Origin: Actinomycetota bacterium
Lineage (GTDB): Bacteria > Actinomycetota > Acidimicrobiia > IMCC26256 > PALSA-610
Length of the DNA: 10,109 nt
Direction of reading: 5' to 3'
NCBI GenBank assembly: GCA_030839105.1
Contig: JAUZEI010000171.1
Span: 1-10,109, forward strand
Shown here: in pieces, positions 1 through 6,836 of the stretch
How the letters are laid out: every line of letters starts with the position of its first letter
Numbering within the stretch: the first letter of the stretch is position 1
Notes under the pieces: generated by a model
The model's database searches: none
What the model was told of the DNA's origin: nothing
The model's input: the letters and a program-made list of their open reading frames with translations, nothing else
Program-made: the position numbers and the translations under genes

Positions 1-1068
1 GATCACGGTGGTCCACTCGTTCATCACGAAGCGTGGGCCCTTCTCGGTCACGTCGACCGCGCCGTTCGCGCCCGTCTCCGACGCGCCGAACGCGTCGACC
101 ACCGCGACATTCGGCGCCCGGTCGTTCAACTCCTGCTTGATGACGGGAGAGAGGATCGCGCCACCCGACACGAGGGCGAACAGCGACGGCGGGGCGGTCC
201 GGTGCGCGAGCGCGTCGACGAGCGGACGTGCCATCGCGTCGCCGACCAGTGAGATGACGTTCACGCCTTCCCGCTCGACCAGATCCCAGATCTCGTCGGC
301 GTCGAACTTCCGGCTCGCGTTCAACACCACGGCGTTGCCACCGAACAGCGCGACGAATGTGGACCACTGCGCATTGCCGTGCATCAACGGCGCGAGCGCG
401 AAGCTCACACCGGGAGTCGCGCTGATGTTCTTCGCGATGTCCTGCGGGTGTTCGATACCGGGGCCGCCGTAGTTCCCGCCGCCCATCGCGGCGAAGAAGA
501 TGTCCTCGGCCCGCCACATCACGCCTTTGGGCATACCGGTGGTTCCACCTGTGTAGAGCAGGTAGAGGTCGTCGGGGGAGCGGGGAACCAGTGCGTCCCG
601 CGTGGGCCGCGCGACCGCGACCGCGTGCTCGTACTCGACGGCGTCGAGCCCTTCGGTCACCGTGCCCGTTCCGTCGTCGAGCTGTACGAGGTGCTTCAGC
701 TTCGGCACGCCCGGCAGCACGCTGGCGACCTGCGGTCCGAACTCCGCTTCGAAGATCAGCGCGACGAGATCGGCGTTGTCGAACAGGTAGCGGAGCTCCT
801 CCACGACGTAGCGGTAGTTCACGTTGATCGGGACCGCCCGGGCCTTGAAACAGCCGAGCATCGATTCGACCCACTCCGCGCGGTTGAAGGAGTAGATGCC
901 GACGTGCTGACCCGGCAACACGCCGACGTCGCGCAAGTAGTTCGCGACCCGGTTCGCGCGCTCGTCGAGCTCCCGGTAGGTCAGGCGGCGTTCGCCGGCG
1001 ACCACCGCGGTCCGGTCCGGCACGGTGTCGGCGACGGCTTCGAACAGGTCGGCGAGGTTGAACTCCAT
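1..1068 (-). CDS. Acyl-CoA synthetase, FadD19-like (partial, C-terminus outside window)
   Basis: Adenylate-forming enzyme that would activate a carboxylic acid to acyl-AMP and then acyl-CoA. The 356 residues visible begin MEFNLADLFEAV and run off the left edge. The ANL-family core motifs are present: the P-loop A3 motif YTGGTTGMPKGVMW (residues 172-185), A4 around LAPLMHGNAQW (225-235) and A5 DAFGASETG (325-333). The C-terminal subdomain with the catalytic lysine lies outside the window. The segments GVMWRAEDI and GDAMARPLVDAL match, from memory, mycobacterial FadD19, which activates steroid side-chain acids, so a bulky or branched acyl substrate is possible but unproven. The start is the ATG at 1068: there is no Shine-Dalgarno sequence, but TAGTGT lies 6 bases upstream on the same strand, which suggests a leaderless transcript. 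It is divergent from the gamma-glutamyltransferase gene and probably unrelated to it in function. Confidence 0.93.
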   Translation of the reverse strand, partial: MEFNLADLFEAVADTVPDRTAVVAGERRLTYRELDERANRVANYLRDVGVLPGQHVGIYSFNRAEWVESMLGCFKARAVPINVNYRYVVEELRYLFDNADLVALIFEAEFGPQVASVLPGVPKLKHLVQLDDGTGTVTEGLDAVEYEHAVAVARPTRDALVPRSPDDLYLLYTGGTTGMPKGVMWRAEDIFFAAMGGGNYGGPGIEHPQDIAKNISATPGVSFALAPLMHGNAQWSTFVALFGGNAVVLNASRKFDADEIWDLVEREGVNVISLVGDAMARPLVDALAHRTAPPSLFALVSGGAILSPVIKQELNDRAPNVAVVDAFGASETGANGAVDVTEKGPRFVMNEWTTVI

Positions 1069-1155
1069 GCGGCGACACTAGCTATCCGATCTCCGCGCCT
1101 TTTCGGCCGCGTTGGGGGGTCGCGCGGTGGGCCGGCGTGACTAACGTCGGCGGCC
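1069..1155. promoter_or_regulatory. Divergent promoter region between acyl-CoA synthetase and GGT genes
   Basis: This 87-base gap separates two divergent starts. On the minus strand TAGTGT (complement of 1075-1080) ends 6 bases before the ATG. On the plus strand TAACGT (1142-1147) ends 8 bases before the GTG at 1156. Both fit the actinobacterial -10 pattern TAnnnT placed so that transcription would begin at or next to the start codon. Neither has a clear -35 box, and no Shine-Dalgarno sequence precedes either start. The placement is seen in the sequence; promoter function is inferred. Confidence 0.5.
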
Positions 1156-2730
1156 GTGAGCGTATGGCTGCAAGAATCCCGGGCGTATCCGAACGGCGCG
1201 GTGTGCACGCCGCACTATCTGGCGTCCGCGGCCGGTGCCGCGATGTTGGCCGAGGGGGGCAACGCGATCGACGCCGCGTTCGCCGCGAACTTCGTGCTCG
1301 CGGTCGTGACTCCCTACATGTGCGGCTTCGGAGGCGACCTGCTCGCCATGGTGTGGAACGGCGATCCCGGCGATCTGCATGCGTATCGAGGCGTGGGTCG
1401 GGCGCCATCGGGCGCGACCTCGAAATTCGTCCGCGATCAGACCGGCCAAAACGAGATGCCCACGTTCGGTCCGCATCCGGTCACCGTTCCCGGCGCGGTC
1501 GAGGCGTGGTTCACGCTCATCGACAAGTTCGCCACGAAGTCGTTCGGTGAGCTCGCGCAGCGCGCGTTGCACTACGCCGAAGAGGGCTTCCCGCTCACCA
1601 AACGGGGCGCCTGGTTCTTCACCCAGAGCGCGTTCCTTTATGACCACTTCGACCTGCCCGACTTCCACGAGTACTACGGCGACGTCGCGGCCGGCGACTG
1701 GATGCGCCAGCCCCAGCTCGCCCGCACTATCCGCGCGCTCGCCGACCATGGTCCCGACGCGTACTACCGGGGCCCGATCGGCGAGGCGATCGCGGCGCGT
1801 CTGCAGCTCGCGGGCGGTTGCATGACGTCGGCCGACGTCGCGGCGCACGCCGGCGCATGGGTCGATCCACTGCGCGCGATCGTTCGTGACGTGGAGGTCC
1901 TCGAGATGCCGCCGCCGACCCAGGGCGTTACCGCGCTCGAAGCGCTGCGCATCGTCGACGGTCTCGATCTCGGCGCCGCGGACGGACCCGCACGCCAACA
2001 CCTGTTGATCGAAGCCGTCAAGCTCGCGCTGGCCGACCGCCGCGAGTACCTCGGCGATCCCGACGCGATGACGACCCCGCCGGAGCGGCTTCTGGACGAC
2101 GGGTGGATCGCGGCGCGGCGCGCGCGCGTCGACCCGGAGCGGGCGGTGGACGCCCGGCCGCGGCGCGAGCCCGATGGCGGCACGATCTATATGTGCGCGG
2201 CCGATCGCGACGGGATGCTCGTCAGCCTCATCCAGTCCAACTTCAGCGGCGCGGGCTCGGGTCTGCGGGTCGGGGAGTGGGGGATCAACCTGCACAACCG
2301 CGGCTCGGCATTCGTGCTCGACGACGCCCATCCGAACGGCCTGGGCCCGGAGAAGATGCCGTTGCACACGCTGATCCCGGCGATGTCGATGCGCGACGGC
2401 CGACCCTGGCTCGTGTTCGGGAGCGAGGGCGGTCACGGGCAGGCGCAGACGCACACGCAGTTGATCGTCCGCATGGTCGTCGACGGAGACGACCCTCAGC
2501 GTGCCATCAGCGCGCCGCGGTTCACGATCGACCCCGGCACCGGTCGCATCTCGATGGAGGACCACTTCGATCCGGCCTGGATCGACGATCTTCGCCGCCG
2601 CGGCCACGACATCGAGGTCGTCCGCGGCTATCGCCACGGTCCGGGCATCGCGCACGCCATCCAGTGCCTCGGACCGGGCTACCTCTGTGGCTCCGACCCG
2701 CGCGCCGAGGGTGGAACAGCCGGCCTTTAG
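1156..2730 (+). CDS. ggt: Gamma-glutamyltransferase-family N-terminal nucleophile hydrolase, cytoplasmic type
   Basis: Member of the gamma-glutamyltranspeptidase family, whose proenzymes cleave themselves before a threonine that becomes the nucleophile. The 524 residues include the family segment GGNAIDAA (34-41), the glycine-rich CGFGGDL, and the nucleophile region DGGTIYMC, in which Thr343 (codon at 2182) is the predicted cleavage point. This gives subunits of about 342 and 182 residues, the usual proportion. SLIQSNFSGAGSGL and GSEGGHGQAQTHTQ follow in the expected places. No signal peptide is visible, unlike periplasmic glutathione-degrading GGTs, and YRGVGRAP replaces the usual substrate-arginine region, so glutathione need not be the substrate; YwrD-like or acylase-like members are alternatives. 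The GTG start is chosen because upstream there is only a TAACGT -10 candidate and the family's N-terminus aligns. A 36-base gap separates it from pgsA. Confidence 0.93.
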   Translation: MSVWLQESRAYPNGAVCTPHYLASAAGAAMLAEGGNAIDAAFAANFVLAVVTPYMCGFGGDLLAMVWNGDPGDLHAYRGVGRAPSGATSKFVRDQTGQNEMPTFGPHPVTVPGAVEAWFTLIDKFATKSFGELAQRALHYAEEGFPLTKRGAWFFTQSAFLYDHFDLPDFHEYYGDVAAGDWMRQPQLARTIRALADHGPDAYYRGPIGEAIAARLQLAGGCMTSADVAAHAGAWVDPLRAIVRDVEVLEMPPPTQGVTALEALRIVDGLDLGAADGPARQHLLIEAVKLALADRREYLGDPDAMTTPPERLLDDGWIAARRARVDPERAVDARPRREPDGGTIYMCAADRDGMLVSLIQSNFSGAGSGLRVGEWGINLHNRGSAFVLDDAHPNGLGPEKMPLHTLIPAMSMRDGRPWLVFGSEGGHGQAQTHTQLIVRMVVDGDDPQRAISAPRFTIDPGTGRISMEDHFDPAWIDDLRRRGHDIEVVRGYRHGPGIAHAIQCLGPGYLCGSDPRAEGGTAGL

Positions 2731-2750
2731 TCACGTCTCGACCGGTAACC

Positions 2751-2766
2751 CGTACGCTGGGCCACG
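2751..2766 (+). promoter_or_regulatory. Candidate leaderless promoter (-10 box) of pgsA
   Basis: TACGCT at 2753-2758 ends 8 bases before the ATG at 2767, and no Shine-Dalgarno sequence precedes that ATG. The same hexamer stands 7 bases before gcvH. No convincing -35 box is seen. Inferred from position only. Confidence 0.45.
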
Positions 2767-3375
2767 ATGGGTCCAGCTCGATCCCGGGTTCTCACCATTC
2801 CGAATCTCATCTCGGTGGCCCGGTTGTTGTGCGTCCCGGTGTTTCTCTGGATGCTGTGGGAGCCGCACCCCGCCCGCCGCGGCGCGGCGATCCTGCTCGC
2901 GGTCCTGGGCGCCACCGACTGGGTCGACGGTTGGATCGCCCGGCACTTCGATCAGGGAAGCGAGTTGGGCAAGGTGCTCGACCCCACCGCCGATCGCGTG
3001 TTGCTGGTTGCCGCCGCAGTCGGTCTCCTGGGTCTCGGACTTCCCGTGGGCGTGAATGTCATCCTGTGGATCGTGCTCGCGCGCGAAGTGTTGATCGCGG
3101 TCGCAACGGTCGGGCTCGGACTCGCGGGCGCGCGCCGTATCGATGTCGTGTGGGCCGGCAAAGCCGGCACGCTCGCGCTCATGGTCGCGTTGCCGATGTT
3201 CCTCATCGCCGACGCCGCCGAGTCGGTGCGGACGTTCTTCAACTTCACCGGTTGGGGATTCGCGATAGGCGGGATAATTCTGGGGTACTTCGCGGCGGCG
3301 AAGTACGTACCCGCGGCGCGCGTCGCGCTGCGGGAAGGACGGATGGCACACGGTGCCGCGGAGGTTGGTTCATGA
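2767..3375 (+). CDS. pgsA: CDP-alcohol phosphotransferase (PgsA-type; phosphatidylglycerophosphate or cardiolipin synthase)
   Basis: Integral membrane enzyme transferring a phosphatidyl group from CDP-diacylglycerol to an alcohol acceptor in phospholipid synthesis. The 202-residue protein carries the complete CDP-alcohol phosphotransferase signature D-x2-DG-x2-AR-x8-G-x3-D-x3-D: D51, D54, G55, A58, R59, G68, D72, D76. About six hydrophobic segments surround it (roughly 8-30, 37-50, 77-94, 96-120, 131-149, 157-177), and a basic C-terminal tail follows. The acceptor cannot be read from the signature. Mycobacterial Rv1822 (pgsA2) occupies the same place upstream of gcvH-garA, and as I recall the Streptomyces homologue next to a sugar nucleotidyltransferase gene (SCO1389) makes cardiolipin, so cardiolipin synthase is a real alternative. 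Its stop overlaps the start of the next gene (ATGA, 3372-3375), so the two are probably translated together. Confidence 0.92.
   Translation: MGPARSRVLTIPNLISVARLLCVPVFLWMLWEPHPARRGAAILLAVLGATDWVDGWIARHFDQGSELGKVLDPTADRVLLVAAAVGLLGLGLPVGVNVILWIVLAREVLIAVATVGLGLAGARRIDVVWAGKAGTLALMVALPMFLIADAAESVRTFFNFTGWGFAIGGIILGYFAAAKYVPAARVALREGRMAHGAAEVGS
3360..3364 (+). promoter_or_regulatory. Shine-Dalgarno site of the nucleotidyltransferase fusion gene
   Basis: GGAGG lies 7 bases before the ATG at 3372, inside the end of pgsA. It decides the start of the fusion gene, whose reading frame is open for more than 1.2 kb upstream without being coding there. Confidence 0.75.
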
Positions 3376-5864
3376 AGGCTGTCATCTTGGCCGGCGGCGA
3401 GGGGACGCGACTCCGTCCGCTGACGAGCAACCAGCCCAAGCCGATGATGCCGATCGCGAACGCGCCGATGATGGAGCACATCGTCCGGCTGCTCGCGAAG
3501 CACGGTTTCGACGACATCGTCGTCACGGTCGCGTTCTTGGCGAACCACATCCGCAACTACTTCGGCGACGGGTCGGAGTTCGGCGTGCGCATGCAGTACG
3601 CCACCGAGGAGTCACCGCTGGGTACGGCCGGCTCGGTGCGTAACGCCATGGACGCGCTCGACGAGACGTTCCTCGTCGTCGCGGGCGACGCATTGACCGA
3701 CGTCGACCTCGGTTCGGTCATGAAGGCGCACCGCGCCGCCGACGCGTTCGCGTCGATCGCGTTGAAGCGGGTCGAGAACCCTGTGGAGTTCGGCATCGTC
3801 ATCACGCGCGAAGACGGCTCCATCGAACGATTCCTGGAAAAGCCCACCTGGGGCGAGGTGTTCTCCGACACGATCAACACGAACATCTACGTGCTCGAAC
3901 CGGAGATCTTCGACTACATCCCCGAAGGCGAGGTCGTCGACTTCTCGAGCGACGTGTTCCCCGCGGTGCTGGAAAACGGCAAGAAGATGTTCGGGCACGT
4001 GATCGACGGCTACTGGGAGGACGTCGGCACGCTCGAGGCGTACCGGCGTGCCCATGAGGACATCCTCGACGGCCGGATGCAGCTCGAGCTGCCGGGCTTC
4101 GAGGTGCGCGAGGGCGTGTGGCTGGGAGAGGGCGCCGACCTGTCGCCCGACGCCGAGGTCTACGGACCGGTGCTCATCGGCGACAACTCGCGCGTGGAGG
4201 CGGGGGCGGTGCTCCGGCCGTACACCGTCCTCGGTACCGACGTCGTCGTGAAGGCGGACGCCGAGCTCGAGCGATGCGTCATACACGACCACGTCTACAT
4301 CGGCCCGTCCGCGCGCCTGCGGGGCGCGGTGGTCGGACGGGCGAGCGACATCCGCGACGGTGCGCGGGTCGAGGAGAACGTCGTGATCGGCGACGAGTGC
4401 TTCATCGGTGCCCACGCGATCATCAACCCGTCCGTGAAGGTCTACCCGTTCAAGATGGTCGAGGCCGGCGCGCTCGTCACGTCGTCGATCGTCTGGGAGA
4501 GCAAGGGCGCGCGTACGCTCTTCGGTCGGCGCGGTGTACGCGGGCTCGCGAACGTCGACATCACGTCGGAGGTCGCGGTCCGGTTGGCGATGGCTTACGG
4601 AACCGCGCTGAAGAAGGGCTCCGTCGTCTGCACGAGCCGCGACACGAGCCGCTCTGCCCGTGCGCTGAAGCGCGCGTTGATCGCGGGTCTGAATCTGAGT
4701 GGTGTGCACGTCATGGACCTCGAACTGTCGACCGTGCCGCTGACGCGGTTCCAGGTGCGCACCCAACAGGCGCAGGGCGGCATCAGCGTGCGGCTCGCCT
4801 CGGGTGATGCCGACAGCGTCGAGATCCGGTTCATGGACGAGTACGGCGCCGATATCGACGAGGGCGCGCAGCGCAAGATCGAGCGGCTCCTGTACCGCGA
4901 GGACTTCCGACGCGCCTTCGCGGGCGACATCGGTGACATCGTCTTCCCGCCGAGAGCAATCGAGTTCTATACGGCCGCGCTCGAAGCGAGCGTGCAGCCG
5001 CAGCGCCTACGCCGGCGCAGCTTCAAGGTCGTGCTCGACTACTCGTACGGTGCAACATCGATCCTCATGCCGAATGTGCTCGCCAAATTGGGTGCAAGCG
5101 TGCTCGCGGTCAACCCTTTCGCGGCGACGAGCGGTGCGATGGGCACGAGCGACGATCACGAGACGCGGGTGAAGGCGATCGGCGACCTCGTGCGCACGTC
5201 GGGTTCCGACCTTGGCTACGTCTTCGATCCCGACGGCGAGACCGCGACGATCATCGACGACCAGGGCGTGCCGCTCTCCGCGGAACACGCGCTGCTTGCA
5301 CTGGTGAAACTCGTCTGTGAGGAACGTCCGGGCGCGAGACTCGCGCTGCCCGTTTCGGTGAGCCGCGAGGCGGAACGGCTCGGGCTGCAGAACGGCTCCG
5401 AGATCGTGTGGACGAAGCTGTCGGCATCGCACCTCATGGAGGTCGCCGGGAGCGGCGAGGTCGACTTCGCGGCATCGCAGGAGGGCGGATTCATCTGGCC
5501 CACGTTCCTGCCGGCATACGACGCGGTGGCCACACTCGTGCACCTGCTCGATCTCCTCGCGTCGAGCGGACGCGCGTTGTCGTCGGTCGTCGCCGAGGTC
5601 CCCGATACCTACGTCGCCCACGACGTCGTGCCCACTCCCTGGGAGCGCAAGGGAACCGTGATGCGCGGCGTTATGGAGCGCGCCAAGGACTTTCCCACGG
5701 TGCTCGTCGACGGCGTGAAGATCGTGTACCCCGACGGCTGGGCGCTCGTGCTGCCCGACCCGGAGCTGGCCATCACACACATCTGGGCCGAGGGCCCGAG
5801 CGACGTCGAGGCGCGTCGCCTAGTCGCCATCTACGCCGGTCAGGTTGCAGAGCTCACCCGGTAG
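3372..5864 (+). CDS. Sugar-1-phosphate nucleotidyltransferase (GDP-mannose pyrophosphorylase-like) fused to a degenerate phosphohexomutase domain
   Basis: 830 residues in three parts. Residues 1 to about 235 form a nucleotidyltransferase domain with LAGGEGTRLRPLT (6-18), the PKP lysine (K23), VVAGDALTDVD, FLEKP and YWEDVGT; it would make an NDP-sugar, probably GDP-mannose, from NTP and sugar-1-phosphate. Residues about 245-380 are left-handed beta-helix hexapeptide repeats. From about 385 on the sequence follows the phosphoglucomutase/phosphomannomutase layout, but all four catalytic landmarks are replaced: VRLASGDAD (473-481) instead of TASHNP with its phosphoserine, DPDGET (619-624) instead of the metal loop DGDxDR, SQEGGF (702-707) instead of GExSGH, and LPDPELA (794-800) instead of RPSGTEP. 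This half is therefore probably not a mutase. Similar long proteins are annotated as mannose-1-phosphate guanylyltransferase in actinobacteria and cyanobacteria. The ATG at 3372 is supported by GGAGG and by the N-terminal motif. The nucleotide and sugar are not determined by the sequence. Confidence 0.9.
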   Translation: MKAVILAGGEGTRLRPLTSNQPKPMMPIANAPMMEHIVRLLAKHGFDDIVVTVAFLANHIRNYFGDGSEFGVRMQYATEESPLGTAGSVRNAMDALDETFLVVAGDALTDVDLGSVMKAHRAADAFASIALKRVENPVEFGIVITREDGSIERFLEKPTWGEVFSDTINTNIYVLEPEIFDYIPEGEVVDFSSDVFPAVLENGKKMFGHVIDGYWEDVGTLEAYRRAHEDILDGRMQLELPGFEVREGVWLGEGADLSPDAEVYGPVLIGDNSRVEAGAVLRPYTVLGTDVVVKADAELERCVIHDHVYIGPSARLRGAVVGRASDIRDGARVEENVVIGDECFIGAHAIINPSVKVYPFKMVEAGALVTSSIVWESKGARTLFGRRGVRGLANVDITSEVAVRLAMAYGTALKKGSVVCTSRDTSRSARALKRALIAGLNLSGVHVMDLELSTVPLTRFQVRTQQAQGGISVRLASGDADSVEIRFMDEYGADIDEGAQRKIERLLYREDFRRAFAGDIGDIVFPPRAIEFYTAALEASVQPQRLRRRSFKVVLDYSYGATSILMPNVLAKLGASVLAVNPFAATSGAMGTSDDHETRVKAIGDLVRTSGSDLGYVFDPDGETATIIDDQGVPLSAEHALLALVKLVCEERPGARLALPVSVSREAERLGLQNGSEIVWTKLSASHLMEVAGSGEVDFAASQEGGFIWPTFLPAYDAVATLVHLLDLLASSGRALSSVVAEVPDTYVAHDVVPTPWERKGTVMRGVMERAKDFPTVLVDGVKIVYPDGWALVLPDPELAITHIWAEGPSDVEARRLVAIYAGQVAELTR

Positions 5865-5878
5865 CTACGCTTCGGCGT
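5845..5878 (+). promoter_or_regulatory. Candidate leaderless promoter of gcvH
   Basis: TACGCT (5866-5871) ends 7 bases before the ATG at 5879. TTGCAG (5845-5850) is a possible -35 box with a rather short 15-base spacer. No Shine-Dalgarno sequence precedes the ATG. It overlaps the last codons of the fusion gene, so gcvH may have its own transcript as well as read-through. Confidence 0.45.
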
Positions 5879-6259
5879 ATGAACGTTCCCGACGAACTTC
5901 GCTACAGCCCCGAGCACGAATGGGTGCGACTGACGGGCACCGTCGCGCGCGTCGGCATCACGGATTTCGCACAGGACAGCCTGGGCGACGTCGTCTTCGT
6001 CCAGCTGCCCGACGTCGGTCTCGACGCGGTGGCGGGCGCGAGTGTCAGTGAGATCGAGTCGACGAAGTCGGTTTCCGACGTCTACGTGCCGGTGAGTGGC
6101 GTGGTCTCGGCGGTGAACGACGCCCTCACGGAGCAGCCGGAGCTCGTCAACCAGGATCCGTACGGCGCGGGCTGGATGTTCGAGATGGAGGTCGGCGAAG
6201 CCGGCGAGGTCGACGGTCTGCTGGACGCGGCCGCGTACCGGGCGCTCACCGAAGGTTGA
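5879..6259 (+). CDS. gcvH: Glycine cleavage system H protein
   Basis: Small lipoyl carrier of the glycine cleavage complex; its lipoyl arm shuttles the aminomethyl group between the P (decarboxylase), T (aminomethyltransferase) and L proteins. The 126-residue protein has the typical N-terminus (LRYSPEHEWVR), the segment VGITDFAQDSLGDVVFVQLP and the lipoylation site EIESTKSVSD with Lys63 as the modified residue, followed by YVPVSG. Length and order are normal for GcvH. The ATG at 5879 is the only start that keeps the conserved N-terminus at its usual distance; it lies 14 bases after the fusion gene and lacks a ribosome binding site. gcvT begins 3.7 kb downstream at the far end of the same gene block. 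No glycine riboswitch was recognised upstream. Confidence 0.97.
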   Translation: MNVPDELRYSPEHEWVRLTGTVARVGITDFAQDSLGDVVFVQLPDVGLDAVAGASVSEIESTKSVSDVYVPVSGVVSAVNDALTEQPELVNQDPYGAGWMFEMEVGEAGEVDGLLDAAAYRALTEG

Positions 6260-6354
6260 TGCCAAGTCGAGCGTTGCCAAGTCTCGACGTTCACCCTCCG
6301 GTTGACGTCCAGCGCGGCGTTGTGGCCCCTCACCTGCGCCGGTAGCCTGGCAAC
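6260..6354 (+). promoter_or_regulatory. gcvH-FHA intergenic region: repeats and a candidate leaderless promoter
   Basis: The nine-base TGCCAAGTC occurs twice with a 15-base period (6260-6268, 6275-6283). GTCGAG (6266-6271) and CTCGAC (6283-6288) can pair around an 11-base loop; without a T-tract this is at best a weak terminator or an operator. Near the downstream end TTGTGG (6320-6325), a 17-base spacer and TAGCCT (6343-6348) form a well-spaced -35/-10 pair whose -10 ends 6 bases before the GTG at 6355, so transcription should begin on the start codon. The promoter is the best-supported part; the role of the repeats is unknown. Confidence 0.55.
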
Positions 6355-6834
6355 GTGCTTTGCGCCCGGTGTGGTCATCAGAACCCCGAGGACGCGCGCT
6401 TCTGCTCGTCGTGCGGGGCTCCGCTGGGCGACAACGAGGACACCACGCTCACGCTGTCGGCGGTCGAGGCCGCGACCGAAGAGGACGAGCTCGACCACTA
6501 CCTCGACGGCCTGGCCCCGGGAGTCGGGATGCTGGTGGTCCGCCACGGCCCGAACGCGGGCTCGTCGTATCGGCTCGAGAAGCCGTCGATCGCGATCGGC
6601 CGCCATCCGGATTCCGACATCTTCCTCGACGACATCACCGTCTCGCGGCGCCACGTCGTGGTCGAGCACGACGGCGACGGGTACACCCTGCGCGACGTCG
6701 GCTCGCTGAACGGCACCTACGTCAACCGGGCCCGCGTCGACGAAGCCGCCCTCCAGTACGGCGACGAGGTGCAGATCGGGCGCTACCGCCTGAGCTTCGT
6801 CATCGGTGGCGATCGCGGAGAACGGGACGCCTGA
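6355..6834 (+). CDS. garA: Zinc-ribbon FHA-domain protein, GarA/OdhI family
   Basis: Phosphothreonine-binding regulator. In mycobacteria GarA and in corynebacteria OdhI bind and inhibit 2-oxoglutarate dehydrogenase and affect glutamate enzymes; phosphorylation of an N-terminal ETT motif by a Ser/Thr kinase turns this off. Here 159 residues hold an N-terminal zinc ribbon (C3, C6, C17, C20), an acidic linker with DTTLTLS (Thr30 and Thr31 as candidate phosphosites), and a C-terminal FHA domain (about 58-150) with GRHPDSD (R83), TVSRRH (S97-H100) and GSLNGTYVN (N119-N124), all phosphopeptide-binding positions. The FHA core matches GarA closely from memory, but GarA has no zinc ribbon. The GTG start places the first cysteine at residue 3; no upstream ribosome binding site exists, and TAGCCT stands 6 bases before it. 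Its stop is 2 bases before the ftsR start, so they are co-transcribed. Confidence 0.93.
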   Translation: MLCARCGHQNPEDARFCSSCGAPLGDNEDTTLTLSAVEAATEEDELDHYLDGLAPGVGMLVVRHGPNAGSSYRLEKPSIAIGRHPDSDIFLDDITVSRRHVVVEHDGDGYTLRDVGSLNGTYVNRARVDEAALQYGDEVQIGRYRLSFVIGGDRGERDA

Positions 6835-6836
6835 GC

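Noticed and set aside
8..1140. Plus-strand frames over the acyl-CoA synthetase gene
   Set aside because: Complementary shadows; only the minus-strand frame carries the adenylation motifs.
1141..2655. 504-codon open frame on the minus strand opposite ggt
   Set aside because: Arg/Val/His/Asp-rich composition with no recognisable domain; a typical antisense shadow in GC-rich DNA over a gene with clear family motifs.
2103..3371. Upstream extension of the nucleotidyltransferase frame
   Set aside because: Arg-rich sequence overlapping ggt and pgsA; the real start is the ATG at 3372 with GGAGG and the LAGGEGTRLRPLT motif at residue 6.
3612..4766. 384-codon minus-strand open frame
   Set aside because: Shadow of the fusion gene: low-complexity, Asp/His/Val/Arg-rich, no motif.
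5846..5878. Glycine riboswitch before gcvH
   Set aside because: Only 14 bases separate gcvH from the upstream gene and no aptamer-like structure is seen.
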